Part shown: piece by piece, positions 17,264 through 25,819 of the stretch
Position numbering within the stretch: the first letter of the stretch is position 1
Layout of the letters: each line of letters begins with the position of its first letter
Assembly (NCBI RefSeq): GCF_030604785.1
Contig: NZ_JAUVVF010000031.1
Location: 1 to 42,390, forward strand
DNA: 42,390 nt
Origin: Paracoccus sp. (in: a-proteobacteria)
Lineage (GTDB): Bacteria > Pseudomonadota > Alphaproteobacteria > Rhodobacterales > Rhodobacteraceae
Reading direction: 5' to 3'
The notes under the pieces: model-generated
Database searches by the model: none
What the model saw: only the letters and a program-made list of their open reading frames with translations
Told to the model about the DNA's origin: nothing
Translations under genes and position numbers: made by a program

Positions 17264-17746
17264 ATGAAACGCATCCTCGCCCTTGTCCTGTCGCTTGGCG
17301 TTCTGGCCGGGCCGGCCCTGGCCCAGCCTTCGGGCATCCAGCGCAACGGACCCTATATCGACGTGTGGAACCATCGCGGCGGCAATGTCGTCCAGATGCT
17401 GCAAACGCGCGAGGATCTGGGCCGCAGCGGCCGCGAGGTCCGCATCCGCGGCTATTGCCGGTCGGCCTGCACCATGCTGATCACGCTGCCGAATGCCTGC
17501 CTTGGCCCTCATGCCAGCGTGGGCTTCCATGCGCCCCGACTGCCCGGGACGCGCATCATCCCGCCGCATGTCGACCAGATCATGGGCAGCACCTATCGCA
17601 ACGGTATCCGCGACCGCTGGTTCGGGGGCTGGAACCGGTCGATCAACATGCAGGTGATCTCGGCCCGCGACTATGTGCGGCTGGACCCGCAGACCCGGAT
17701 CTGCGACAGCCTGGCCACGCATGAACAGCGCACGCGTAGGAACTAG
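17264..17746 (+). CDS. Secreted hypothetical protein, COG3904-like
   Basis: This is a 160-residue exported protein. A signal peptide covers residues 1-20 (cleavage after GPALA). The mature part contains [21 protein letters not shown] and VGFHAPR, resembling the COG3904 group of predicted periplasmic proteins with a ClpP/crotonase-like core, in which a Ser in the SACT segment (Ser67) and a His in GFH (His89) are candidate active-site residues. Four cysteines (65, 69, 79, 147) could form disulfides. No enzyme activity is established by this. It ends tail to tail with the ABC permease gene, the two stop codons sharing the palindrome CTAG. Confidence 0.72.
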   Translation: MKRILALVLSLGVLAGPALAQPSGIQRNGPYIDVWNHRGGNVVQMLQTREDLGRSGREVRIRGYCRSACTMLITLPNACLGPHASVGFHAPRLPGTRIIPPHVDQIMGSTYRNGIRDRWFGGWNRSINMQVISARDYVRLDPQTRICDSLATHEQRTRRN

Positions 17747-18513
17747 TCGCGCAGCCGCCAGCCGGTCGCAAAGATCCAGCGGATGATGGCCAGGCAGATC
17801 ACCACCATCAGCCCCACCGCGGCCAGCGACACGCCCACCGGCACATCGGCCAGCCCGAAGAACGACCAGCGGACACCGGAGATCAGGTAGAGGACCGGAT
17901 TCAGCTTGGCCACGGCTTCCCAGAAGGGGGGCAGCATGCTGGCCGAGTAGAAGGCCCCGCCCAGAAAGACCAGCGGCATGATGACCATCATCGGCACGAT
18001 CTGAAGCTGCTCGAAGGACTTGGCCCAGAGCCCGATGATGAAGCCCAGAAGGCTGAAGCCAAGCGCCGACAGGGTCAGGAAGGCCAGCATCCAGAACGGG
18101 TGCAGGATATGGACGCCGACAAAGGCAAAGCTGGTCAGCAGGATCACAAGCGCGATCAGCAGCGCCTTGGCGGCGGCGGCACCGACGAAGCCCATCGTGA
18201 CCTCGACCCAGCCCACGGGCGAGACGAGGTATTCGTAGATCGTGCCGCTGAACTTCGGAAAGTAGATCCCGAAGCTGGCATTGCTGACCGATTGCTGCAG
18301 GACGGTCAGCATCATCAGGCCCGGCACGATGAAGGCCCCGTATTCGACCCCCTCGACCGACTGGATGCGCCCTCCGATGGCCGCGCCGAAGACGACGAAG
18401 TAAAGGACCGTGGACAGGACGGGCGAGGCCAGCGACTGCCAGATCGTGCGGAAGAAGCGCATCATCTCGTGGTGGAAGATCGCGCCCACCCCGCGCCAGT
18501 TGATGCCGGTCAT
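17743..18513 (-). CDS. ABC-2 type exporter permease
   Basis: This is a 256-residue inner-membrane permease with six hydrophobic helices in the ABC-2 arrangement, including [14 protein letters not shown] and the segment [22 protein letters not shown] typical of the YadH/NodJ-like group. It pairs with the ATPase encoded just upstream, overlapping by ATGA, so the two form a half-size exporter (2+2). Cargo is unknown; relatives are linked to multidrug, polysaccharide or lipid export. The 3' end shares 4 bp with the convergent secreted-protein gene. Confidence 0.9.
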   Translation of the reverse strand: MTGINWRGVGAIFHHEMMRFFRTIWQSLASPVLSTVLYFVVFGAAIGGRIQSVEGVEYGAFIVPGLMMLTVLQQSVSNASFGIYFPKFSGTIYEYLVSPVGWVEVTMGFVGAAAAKALLIALVILLTSFAFVGVHILHPFWMLAFLTLSALGFSLLGFIIGLWAKSFEQLQIVPMMVIMPLVFLGGAFYSASMLPPFWEAVAKLNPVLYLISGVRWSFFGLADVPVGVSLAAVGLMVVICLAIIRWIFATGWRLRD

Positions 18514-19439
18514 GCCGCATCCTCCGAAACAAGCGAGAGGAACACGTCCTCGAGGCTGGATTGCCGGGTCGAGACGTCGCGCACGCTGATCCCCTGCGCG
18601 GCCAGATCGCCCAGAAGCCGCGCGATGCCGGTGCGGTCGGCGCGCGTGTCGTAATCGAAGCTGAGCCGGCGCCCGTCATCCGACAGGCCAAGGCCGCGGC
18701 CGTGCAATTCGGCGGGGATCGCCTGAAGCGGCTGGTCCAGCTCGATCGTCAGCGTCTTGCGGCCGAATTCGCCGATCAGCTCTGCCGTGGGGCGCACCAG
18801 CAGCAGGCGGCCCTTGGCGATCACGCCGATCCGGTCGGCCATCTGCTCGGCCTCTTCAAGATAATGCGTGGTCAGGATGATGGTCACGCCCTCGCGGCGC
18901 AGATCGGCCACGACCTCCCACATCTCGCGGCGCAGCGCGACGTCGACGCCCGCCGTCGGTTCGTCCAGGAACAGGACACGCGGCTGATGGGCCAGCGCCT
19001 TGGCGATCAGCACGCGGCGCTTCATCCCGCCCGACAATTCGCGCGTGGCCGCATCGCGCTTGTCCCACAGCGACAGCGCCCGCAGGATGCGTTCGACATA
19101 CGCCTCGTCGGGCGGCATGCCGTAGAGCCCGCGCGTGAAGCGGACGCAGTTGATGACCTTCTCGAACGGCTCCAGCGCGATTTCCTGCGGTACCAGCCCG
19201 ATCAGGCGGCGCGCGGCGCGCCAGTCGGTGCGGATGTCATGGCCGCCGACCCGGACCGTGCCGCCGGTCGGCACGACCAGCCCGCAGATGATCGAGATCA
19301 TCGTGGTCTTGCCCGCGCCGTTCGGCCCCAGCAGGGCGATGATCTCGCCCTCGTCGATGGACATGCTGACATTGTCCAGTGCCCTGGTGCCGCTGCCATA
19401 TTGTTTGGAAAGCCGGTCGATCTCGATGATGGCAGCCAT
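18510..19439 (-). CDS. ABC exporter ATP-binding protein
   Basis: This is the 309-residue nucleotide-binding subunit of an ABC-2 exporter (YadG/CcmA-like). Visible motifs are Walker [12 protein letters not shown] (37-47), Q-loop [10 protein letters not shown], signature [17 protein letters not shown], Walker [13 protein letters not shown] and the switch His in [11 protein letters not shown]-terminal extension of about 80 residues follows the ATPase core, as in other DrrA-like members. It is translationally coupled to the permease gene. gabT lies 64 bp upstream on the same strand, so read-through from gabT is possible but a functional link is not implied. Confidence 0.92.
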   Translation of the reverse strand: MAAIIEIDRLSKQYGSGTRALDNVSMSIDEGEIIALLGPNGAGKTTMISIICGLVVPTGGTVRVGGHDIRTDWRAARRLIGLVPQEIALEPFEKVINCVRFTRGLYGMPPDEAYVERILRALSLWDKRDAATRELSGGMKRRVLIAKALAHQPRVLFLDEPTAGVDVALRREMWEVVADLRREGVTIILTTHYLEEAEQMADRIGVIAKGRLLLVRPTAELIGEFGRKTLTIELDQPLQAIPAELHGRGLGLSDDGRRLSFDYDTRADRTGIARLLGDLAAQGISVRDVSTRQSSLEDVFLSLVSEDAA

Positions 19440-19503
19440 GCCGCGCCCTTTCTGAAACCCGAGGGCACATCTATGTCGCCCGATCCGGCTTTACCAGTCG
19501 CGC

Positions 19504-20772
19504 CTAGCTGCGTGCCGCGATCAGCGAGGCTTCCAGCACATCCAGCGCCTCGTCAAAGACCGGATCGGGGATGGTCAGGGGCGCCAGAAAGCGGATCACG
19601 TTGCCATGGACGCCGCAGGTCAGCAGGATCAGGCCGCGGGTCAAAGCCTCTTCGCGGACGCGGGCGGCGAAATCGGGGGCGGGGCTGTCGGTGCCGGGCA
19701 GGTTGAATTCGACCGCGTTCATGAAGCCGGGGCCGCGGATATCGACGATCTCGGGCACGGTGTCGCGGATGCCCGCCAGACGCTGCTTCAGCCGGTTGCC
19801 AAGGCGCGTGGCGCGCTCGCACAGGCCCTCGTCCTCGATCACGTCCAGCACGGCATGGGCCGCTGCCACCGCAAGCGGGTTGCCGGCGTAGGTGCCGCCC
19901 AGCCCGCCGGGATGGGGCGCGTCCATCACCTCGGCCCGGCCGGTCACGGCGCTGATCGGCAGGCCGCCGCCCAGACCCTTGGCCATCGTGACCAGATCGG
20001 CCTCGACGTCGTGATGCTCCATCGCGAACAGCTTGCCGGTGCGGGCAAAGCCGGTCTGCACCTCGTCCGCGATCAGCAGCATGCCATGCGCGTCGCAAAG
20101 GCCGCGCAGTTCCGCCATGAAGCTGGCGGGAGCCTCGTAGAAGCCGCCCTCGCCCTGCACCGGCTCGACGATGATCGCGGCGACGCGTGCCGGTTCCAGA
20201 TCGGCCTTGAACAGCTGGTGCAGCGCCTTCATCGAATCCTCGGCCGAAACGCCGTGGAGCGGGTTGGGAAAGGGCAGGTGCCAGACATCCGGCATCATCG
20301 GCCCGAAGCCCGCCTTGTAGGGCTGGACCTTGCCGGTCAGCGCCATCCCCATGAAGGTGCGCCCGTGAAAGCCGCCCGCGAAGCTGACGATGCCGGGGCG
20401 GCGGGTGTGGTAACGGGCGATCTTGATCGCGTTCTCGACCGCCTCGGCGCCGGTCGTGGCAAAGATCGTCTTTTTCGGGAAATCCCCCGGCACCAGCGCG
20501 TTCAGCCGTTCCGCCAGCGAGACGTAGTTCTCGTAGGGGACGACCTGATGACAGGTATGGGTGAAGCGGTCCAGCTGGGCGCGCACGGCCTCGACAATGC
20601 GGGGATGGCGGTGGCCGGTATTCACCACCGCGATGCCTGCGGCAAAGTCGATATAGCGGTTGCCGTCCTTGTCCCAGATCTCGGCATTCTCGGCGCGCTC
20701 GGCATAGATCTGGGTGGTCATGCCCACCCCGCGCGAGATGGCGGCATTCTTGCGATCGGTCAGGCTGGACAT
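19504..20772 (-). CDS. gabT: 4-aminobutyrate aminotransferase
   Basis: This is a class-III PLP-dependent aminotransferase, 422 residues, converting 4-aminobutyrate and 2-oxoglutarate to succinate semialdehyde and glutamate. The cofactor aspartate is Asp236 in LLIADEVQTGFARTGK and the Schiff-base lysine is Lys265 in VTMAKGLGGG; GTYAGNPLA follows. The long match to the GabT group (ITRGVG-like N-terminus ISRGVGMT, DGNRYIDFAAGIAV) favours GABA over ornithine as substrate. The ATG at 20772 has GGAG about 7 bases upstream; the frame is open further but unconserved. No gabD is adjacent. Confidence 0.92.
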   Translation of the reverse strand: MSSLTDRKNAAISRGVGMTTQIYAERAENAEIWDKDGNRYIDFAAGIAVVNTGHRHPRIVEAVRAQLDRFTHTCHQVVPYENYVSLAERLNALVPGDFPKKTIFATTGAEAVENAIKIARYHTRRPGIVSFAGGFHGRTFMGMALTGKVQPYKAGFGPMMPDVWHLPFPNPLHGVSAEDSMKALHQLFKADLEPARVAAIIVEPVQGEGGFYEAPASFMAELRGLCDAHGMLLIADEVQTGFARTGKLFAMEHHDVEADLVTMAKGLGGGLPISAVTGRAEVMDAPHPGGLGGTYAGNPLAVAAAHAVLDVIEDEGLCERATRLGNRLKQRLAGIRDTVPEIVDIRGPGFMNAVEFNLPGTDSPAPDFAARVREEALTRGLILLTCGVHGNVIRFLAPLTIPDPVFDEALDVLEASLIAARS

Positions 20773-20897
20773 GGCATGCTCCGTGGTTTGGGATGAATGT
20801 CTAGCGGGCGCGGGCGTTTTGCAACTGCTGTTGCACGGCCTTGCGGCATGGCGAAAGCCGGGGCACAGTCGCGGCCGTGTCTGACGCGAGGTTCGCC

Positions 20898-21314
20898 ATG
20901 TTTCGCCTGTCGCTTCCACTGCTTGCCGCCGTTGCCGCCCTGGCCGCGTGCCGGACGCCCGCCCCCGCGCCCACGCCCTTTGCCCTCGAGAGCGGCCAGC
21001 GTTTCGCCGTGACGCAGATCGAGGGCCAGCCCGCCCCCGCCGATGTCACGCTGGAAGTGGTCGAGGCCGGTCGTCTGGCCGGTCAGGGCCCGTGCAACCG
21101 CTGGTTCGCGAATTTCAACCAGGATGGCGCCATCCTGCGCATCGGTCCGGCGGGCGCCACCCGCATGGCCTGTCTGGACGAGGCGCGGATGGATGCCGAG
21201 AACGGCTTTTTCGCCGCGCTCGAGGATGTCGACGGAATCACGGCCGGTGATGGCGACGAGGTCGCGCTGACCAAGGCCGGCAAGCCGCGCATCACGCTGA
21301 GAGCGGCCCCCTGA
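20898..21314 (+). CDS. META-domain (HslJ-like) lipoprotein
   Basis: This is a 138-residue predicted lipoprotein. The signal sequence ends in the lipobox LAAC with Cys18 as the lipidated residue, and a proline-rich spacer follows (PAPAPTPF). The remainder resembles the META/HslJ domain (DUF306), with the diagnostic GPCNRWFANF, an IGPAGATRMAC segment and a late NGFFAALEDV helix. META proteins are envelope-associated, and heat-shock or motility links are reported for some; a role here is not established. The ATG at 20898 gives a clean lipoprotein signal; the frame is open back to 20841. Divergent from gabT (125-bp gap). Confidence 0.85.
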   Translation: MFRLSLPLLAAVAALAACRTPAPAPTPFALESGQRFAVTQIEGQPAPADVTLEVVEAGRLAGQGPCNRWFANFNQDGAILRIGPAGATRMACLDEARMDAENGFFAALEDVDGITAGDGDEVALTKAGKPRITLRAAP

Positions 21315-21321
21315 AGGGGGC
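21306..21321. terminator. GC hairpin enclosing the lipoprotein stop codon
   Basis: GCCCCC (21306-21311) pairs with GGGGGC (21316-21321) around TGAA, so the TGA stop of the lipoprotein gene is in the loop. No T-run follows on the plus strand. It could serve the lipoprotein gene, the opposing tRNA, or neither. Confidence 0.35.
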
Positions 21322-21365
21322 GCCGCCGCGGCGTGTCGTGATCATTTCCGGGGGAAAGGATACAG

Positions 21366-21441
21366 TGGTGAGCCCAACAGGATTCGAACCTGTGACCCAC
21401 TGATTAAAAGTCAGTTGCTCTACCAACTGAGCTATGGGCCC
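21366..21441 (-). tRNA. tRNA-Lys (anticodon UUU)
   Basis: A complete 76-nt cloverleaf lies on the minus strand, with the CCA end encoded at 21366-21368. The acceptor stem is GGGCCCA with TGGGCTC (one G-U pair), the D arm has GCTCAGTTGGTAGAGC, the anticodon loop is CTTTTAA with anticodon TTT, and the T arm is ACAGGTTCGAATCCTGT. It reads lysine codons AAA and AAG. Confidence 0.98.
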
Positions 21442-21453
21442 AACACGAGGCGC

Positions 21454-21482
21454 TTCCTAGGGGGGGTGGCCGGTGGCGTCAA
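21454..21482 (-). promoter_or_regulatory. Possible tRNA-Lys promoter
   Basis: On the minus strand TTGACG (21477-21482) and TAGGAA (21454-21459) are separated by 17 bases, and the -10 lies 12 bases before the mature tRNA 5' end. The -35 is strong and the -10 weak. Confidence 0.45.
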
Positions 21483-21535
21483 GCGAAAAAATGAACGCGC
21501 TGGCGGAATCGTTTCCGCGGGCCTATATCGCGCCC

Positions 21536-22366
21536 ATGACACAGCCCCCTGAAACCGGCCTGCCCTTTCTGAAGATGCACGGCCTTGGAAACGACTTCGT
21601 GGTTCTTGACCTGCGCGGCGGCCTTGCCCGGCCCGATGCGGGCCTTGTCACGCGCATCGCGGACCGCAACAGGGGTGTCGGTTTCGACCAGCTGGCGGCG
21701 ATCGAGGATTGCGCGGATGCCGATGCGCGGCTGGTCTTCTGGAATGCCGACGGCTCTTTCTCGGCGGCCTGCGGCAACGCGACGCGCTGCATCGCGCGCT
21801 GGCTGATGGATCAGGGCGGCGTGGCCCGGCTGCACCTGCGGACCGATCACGGCGTGCTTCTGGCCGAGGATGCGGGGGACGGGCTGACGCGGGTGAACAT
21901 GGGATCGCCGGTGCTGGACTGGCAGGCGATCCCGCTGGCGCAGCCGGTCGATATCGACCATCTGCCGATCGCGGGCGACCCAGCCGCCACCGGCATGGGC
22001 AACCCGCATGTGACCTTTTTCGTCGATGATGCCGCGGCGGTCGATCTGGCCGCCTTCGGCCCCGAGATGGAGCATCACCCGCTTTATCCGCAGCGCACCA
22101 ATGTCGAGATCGTGCAGGTCCTGTCGCGCGATGCGATCCGGCTGCGGATCTGGGAACGCGGCACCGGGCCGACGCTGGCCTCGGGGTCGTGCTCCTGCGC
22201 GGCGGCGGTGGCTGCGGCGCGGCGCGGGCTGACGGATCGCCGCGTCCGGGTCGAGGTGCCGGGGGGCGTTCTGATGATCGACTGGCGCGAGGACGGCGTC
22301 TGGATGGAGGGGCCGACCGCCCTGGTCTTCGAGGGGCGGCTGACGCCCGCATGGCTTGCAGCATGA
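21536..22366 (+). CDS. dapF: Diaminopimelate epimerase
   Basis: DapF interconverts LL- and meso-diaminopimelate, giving the cell-wall cross-linking residue and the lysine precursor. The 276-residue product has the opening KMHGLGNDFVVLD, the first catalytic cysteine Cys79 in SAACGNATRC, GNPHVTFFV and WERGTGPTLASG. At the second active-site position, where E. coli has Cys217 in QACGSGAC, this protein has Ser216 in TLASGSCSC, with Cys219 and Cys221 close by; this is unusual. The ATG at 21536 matches the conserved start; no strong ribosome site is seen, and an upstream ATG at 21491 is possible. The stop overlaps the mtaB start (ATGA). Confidence 0.9.
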   Translation: MTQPPETGLPFLKMHGLGNDFVVLDLRGGLARPDAGLVTRIADRNRGVGFDQLAAIEDCADADARLVFWNADGSFSAACGNATRCIARWLMDQGGVARLHLRTDHGVLLAEDAGDGLTRVNMGSPVLDWQAIPLAQPVDIDHLPIAGDPAATGMGNPHVTFFVDDAAAVDLAAFGPEMEHHPLYPQRTNVEIVQVLSRDAIRLRIWERGTGPTLASGSCSCAAAVAAARRGLTDRRVRVEVPGGVLMIDWREDGVWMEGPTALVFEGRLTPAWLAA

Positions 22367-23628
22367 GCGCGCCCGCGAAAGCACCGGTCTTTTCCACGCT
22401 CGGCTGCCGGCTGAATGCCTACGAGACCGAGGCCATGCGCGAGATGGCCGAGGCTGCGGGCCTATCCGGTGCAGTGGTGGTGAACACCTGCGCGGTGACC
22501 GCCGAGGCCGTGCGCAAGGCCCGGCAGGAGATCCGCCGCCTGTCGCGCGAAAATCCGGGCGCCCCGGTGATCGTGACCGGCTGCGCCGCCCAGACCGAGC
22601 CCGAGACCTTTGCCGCCATGCCGGAGGTGACAAAGGTCATCGGCAATCACGAGAAGATGCAACCCGAGACCTGGGCATCCCTGCGCGCCCCCGACCTGAT
22701 CGGCGAGACGGAAAAGGTCGTCGTGGACGACATCATGTCGGTTCGGGAAACGGCGGGCCACCTGATCGACGGCTTCGGGCGGCACCGGGCCTATGTGCAG
22801 GTCCAGAACGGCTGCGATCATCGCTGCACCTTCTGCATCATCCCCTATGGGCGCGGCAATTCGCGCTCGGTCCCGGCTGGGGTCGTGGTCGAGCAGATCA
22901 GGCGGCTGGTCGGGCGGGGCTTCAACGAGGTCGTGCTGACCGGTGTGGACCTGACCTCGTGGGGCGCCGATCTGCCCGGCACGCCGCGTCTGGGCGATCT
23001 GGTCATGCGCATCCTGCGGCTGGTTCCGGACCTGCCGCGGCTGCGGATCTCGTCGATCGATTCCATCGAGGCGGACGAGAACCTGATGCTGGCCATCGCC
23101 ACCGAGAAGCGCCTGATGCCCCATCTGCATCTGTCGCTGCAGGCGGGCGACGACATGATCCTGAAGCGGATGAAGCGCCGCCATCTGCGCGACGATGCCA
23201 TCGCCTTTTGCGAGGAGGCGCGGCGGCTGCGCCCCGACATGGTCTTTGGCGCGGACATCATCGCGGGCTTTCCGACCGAGACCGAGGCGATGTTCGAGAA
23301 TTCGCTGAAGCTGGTCGGGGAATGCGGGCTGACATTTCTGCACGTGTTCCCCTATTCGGCGCGCAAGGGCACGCCCGCCGCACGCATGCCCGCCGTGCCC
23401 GGCCCGGTGATCCGGGACCGTGCCGCGCGTCTGCGCGCGGCGGGCGACGCGGCCCTGCGCGACCATCTGGAGGCGCAGCGCGGTCTGACCCATCGCATCC
23501 TGACCGAGGGCCCGCGCCTCGGCCGCACCGAGCAATTCACCGAGGTGGCCTTTGCCGAGGATCAGCCCGAAGGCGCGCTGCTGACGCTGAGCATCGCCGG
23601 GCATGACGGGCAGCGGCTGACCGTCTGA
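22363..23628 (+). CDS. mtaB: tRNA-t6A37 methylthiotransferase, MtaB type
   Basis: This is a radical-SAM methylthiotransferase expected to convert t6A37 to ms2t6A37 in ANN-decoding tRNAs. The 421-residue product has cluster cysteines Cys15, Cys43 and Cys74 (STLGCRLNAYE, NTCAVTAEA, VTGCAAQ) and the radical-SAM CxxxCxxC at Cys151/155/158 (NGCDHRCTFCIIP). GCRLN and NTCAVTAEAVRKAR are typical of MtaB rather than MiaB or RimO. Its tRNA-Lys(UUU) substrate class is encoded 0.9 kb away on the other strand, which is probably coincidence. Translationally coupled to dapF. Confidence 0.92.
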   Translation: MSAPAKAPVFSTLGCRLNAYETEAMREMAEAAGLSGAVVVNTCAVTAEAVRKARQEIRRLSRENPGAPVIVTGCAAQTEPETFAAMPEVTKVIGNHEKMQPETWASLRAPDLIGETEKVVVDDIMSVRETAGHLIDGFGRHRAYVQVQNGCDHRCTFCIIPYGRGNSRSVPAGVVVEQIRRLVGRGFNEVVLTGVDLTSWGADLPGTPRLGDLVMRILRLVPDLPRLRISSIDSIEADENLMLAIATEKRLMPHLHLSLQAGDDMILKRMKRRHLRDDAIAFCEEARRLRPDMVFGADIIAGFPTETEAMFENSLKLVGECGLTFLHVFPYSARKGTPAARMPAVPGPVIRDRAARLRAAGDAALRDHLEAQRGLTHRILTEGPRLGRTEQFTEVAFAEDQPEGALLTLSIAGHDGQRLTV

Positions 23629-23655
23629 CCGAGGCTCGGCTTGTCGGGCCGGGCA

Positions 23656-23711
23656 GGGGGGCGCTGCCCCCCGTCCTGCGGACTCCCCCCGGGATATTTT
23701 CGCCAAGGCAA
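23656..23711. repeat. GC-rich intergenic hairpin element, copy 2
   Basis: GGGGGGC (23656-23662) pairs with GCCCCCC (23666-23672) around GCT, followed by GTCCTGCGGAC, a C-run and the tail GGGATATTTTCGCCAAGGC. From memory, the CCCGGGATATTT...CCAAG tail is a very common intergenic element in Rhodobacteraceae genomes. It follows mtaB and may end its transcript. A shorter relative is at 10980. Confidence 0.6.
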
Positions 23712-23769
23712 AGGGGCGGGGTTGTGGCCCTTGGGGCGGACTTCTAGGCTTGGTCCGAAGGGGAGGGAC

Positions 23770-24696
23770 ATGCGGATGGGAGTGATCGTCTACAGCCATG
23801 AGGCCGCCGCCGGGCATGTGACGCCCGAGGGGCATCCCGAGCAGGTGGCGCGTCATGCGGCCGTGATCGGGGCGCTGGACGGGTTGGCGCTGGACCGGCG
23901 CGAGGCCCTTCCCTGCGCCCACGAGGAGGTGCTGCGCTGTCATCCGGCATCCTATCTGGCCGGGCTGCGCGACGGGGCGCCGCTGGACGGGGTGCGGATG
24001 CTGGATGCCGATACCTGGCAATCGCCCGGCTCGCTGGAGGCGGCTTTGCGCGCCGTGGGCGGGGCCTGCGCGGCGGTGGATGCGGTTCTGGCGGGCGAGG
24101 CGGGCGCTGCGTTTGTCGCCATGCGTCCGCCCGGACATCATGCCGAGCGCGAGACCGCAATGGGGTTCTGCCTGTTCGGCACCGTCGCCATCGCGGCGAA
24201 GCGGGCGCTGGATCATCATGGCCTCTCGCGCGTGGCGGTTCTGGATTTCGACGTGCATCACGGCAACGGCACGCAGGACCTGCTGTGGGACGAGGCTCGG
24301 GCGCTGTTCGTCTCGAGCCACCAGATGCCGCTTTACCCCGGCAGCGGGGCGGCCAGCGAGACCGGATCGCATGGCCAGGTGATCAACATCCCGCTGCCCG
24401 AAGGCAGCGACGGGGTTCTGGCCCGGCGCGAATGGGCGCTGGCGCTGGAGGCGGTGGAAGCGCATCGGCCGCAGCTTGTGCTGGTCTCGGCCGGGTTCGA
24501 CGCACATGGGGCCGACCCGCTGGCCGGGCTGGACTGGGACGAGGAGGATTTCGCCCTGCTGACGCGCGACATCTGCGACATGGCGGCACGGTGCGGGGCA
24601 CCGGTGGTATCCTGTCTGGAAGGTGGCTATGATCTGCCGGCTCTGGGCCGGTCTGTGCGCGCCCATGTGAAGACGCTGATGGAGGCCACTGGATGA
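23770..24696 (+). CDS. Histone-deacetylase family (acetyl-lysine/polyamine amidohydrolase)
   Basis: This is a 308-residue zinc-dependent deacetylase of the arginase/deacetylase fold. The catalytic His pair is visible in MRPPGHHAERETAMGFC (His123-His124), the zinc ligands in LDFDVHHGNG (Asp161, His163) and SAGFDAHGADPL (Asp244), and the closing LEGGYDL. Bacterial members remove acetyl groups from polyamines, small molecules or protein lysines; the substrate is unknown here. The ATG at 23770 follows an AAGGGGAGGG ribosome site. It leads an operon with xseB (ATGA overlap), ispA and dxs; this adjacency is often seen in this bacterial family. Confidence 0.9.
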   Translation: MRMGVIVYSHEAAAGHVTPEGHPEQVARHAAVIGALDGLALDRREALPCAHEEVLRCHPASYLAGLRDGAPLDGVRMLDADTWQSPGSLEAALRAVGGACAAVDAVLAGEAGAAFVAMRPPGHHAERETAMGFCLFGTVAIAAKRALDHHGLSRVAVLDFDVHHGNGTQDLLWDEARALFVSSHQMPLYPGSGAASETGSHGQVINIPLPEGSDGVLARREWALALEAVEAHRPQLVLVSAGFDAHGADPLAGLDWDEEDFALLTRDICDMAARCGAPVVSCLEGGYDLPALGRSVRAHVKTLMEATG

Positions 24697-24929
24697 GCGA
24701 TATCAACACCCTCTCGTTCGAGGAGGCCATGCGCGAGCTGGAGGCCACGGTCGGCAAGCTGGAGACCGGCGAGGCGACGCTGGAGGAATCCATCGCGCTG
24801 TATGAACGCGGCGCCGCCCTGCGTGCGCATTGCGAGGCGCGGCTGCGCGAGGCCGAGGAGCGGGTCGAGAAGATCACCTTGGCCGCGAATGGCCAGCCGA
24901 CGGGAACGGAACCGGTCGAGGGTCTGTGA
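24693..24929 (+). CDS. xseB: Exodeoxyribonuclease VII small subunit
   Basis: XseB is the small subunit of exonuclease VII, which degrades single-stranded DNA to short oligonucleotides; many copies bind one XseA. The 78-residue product is the normal size and has the typical FEEAMRELEATVGKLETGE and LEESIALYERG helices with an acidic, coiled pattern. It overlaps the deacetylase gene by 4 bp and ispA by 1 bp, so translation is coupled on both sides. xseA is not in the window. Confidence 0.95.
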   Translation: MSDINTLSFEEAMRELEATVGKLETGEATLEESIALYERGAALRAHCEARLREAEERVEKITLAANGQPTGTEPVEGL

Positions 24930-25792
24930 TGCAGGATCGGCTGGGCGCCGTTCAGGTGCAGGTCCAGGCCGCGCTGGATCATGCGATCGATGCTCTGCCC
25001 GGCGGGGCCCTGGCGGATGCGATGCGCTATGCCGTGTCTGGCGGCAAGCGGCTGCGGGCCTATCTGGTGATGGAATCCGCGCGACTGCACGGGGTGCCTG
25101 ATCGGGCGGCCCTGCCGGTGGCGGCTGCGGTCGAGGCGCTGCATGCCTATAGTCTGGTCCATGACGATCTGCCCGCGATGGACGATGACGACCTGCGGCG
25201 GGGCCAGCCCACCGTTCATGTGAAATGGTCCGAGGCGACGGCGATCCTGGCGGGGGATGCCCTGCAGACGCTGGCCTTCGGCTTGCTGGCCGATCCGGTG
25301 ATCGGCGGGGCCGAGGCGCGGCTGCGGCTGGTCGCTTCGCTGGCCCGTGCGGCCGGGGCCGAGGGGATGGTCTGGGGGCAGGCACTGGATATCGAGGCCG
25401 AAACCGCTGCCCAGCCCTTGGACCTGGCGGCGATCATGCGTCTTCAGGGCGGCAAGACGGGCGCGCTGATCCGCTTCGCCGCGACGGCCGGGCCGCTGAT
25501 CGCGGGCGACGATCCCGCCGCGCTGGACCTCTATGCGGCCGAGATGGGCCTGGCCTTCCAGATCGCGGACGACATTCTGGACGTGACCGGCGACGAGGCG
25601 CGGACCGGCAAGCGCGTGGGCAAGGATGATGCGGCGGGCAAGGCGACCTTCGTGTCGCTGCTGGGGCTTGAAGGGGCGCGCATCGCCGCGCGGGACCATG
25701 TGGCCGCCGCCGAGGCTGCCCTGGCGCAATATGGTGCGACAGCGGGGAACTTGCGCGCCCTGGCGCGCTTCGTTATCGAGCGCGACACCTGA
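24929..25792 (+). CDS. ispA: Polyprenyl (geranyl/farnesyl) diphosphate synthase
   Basis: IspA builds geranyl and farnesyl diphosphate from IPP and DMAPP. The 287-residue product shows the first aspartate-rich motif in HDDLPAMDDDDLRRGQP (Asp79, Asp80 and Asp85 region), the basic GGKRLRAYLV segment and the second motif FQIADDILDVTG. A short-chain product is expected from the ispA-type operon and length; chain length is inferred. The ATG at 24929 shares its A with the last base of the xseB stop (TGATG). dxs follows after 27 bp, putting an early and a later isoprenoid step together. Confidence 0.93.
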   Translation: MQDRLGAVQVQVQAALDHAIDALPGGALADAMRYAVSGGKRLRAYLVMESARLHGVPDRAALPVAAAVEALHAYSLVHDDLPAMDDDDLRRGQPTVHVKWSEATAILAGDALQTLAFGLLADPVIGGAEARLRLVASLARAAGAEGMVWGQALDIEAETAAQPLDLAAIMRLQGGKTGALIRFAATAGPLIAGDDPAALDLYAAEMGLAFQIADDILDVTGDEARTGKRVGKDDAAGKATFVSLLGLEGARIAARDHVAAAEAALAQYGATAGNLRALARFVIERDT

Positions 25793-25819
25793 AAACGCCC
25801 GCCCGGGAGGGGGCCAGCC

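Noticed and set aside
22462..24666. 734-residue minus-strand open frame
   Set aside because: It runs opposite mtaB and the deacetylase gene, has Arg/Gln/Pro-rich composition and no recognisable domain.
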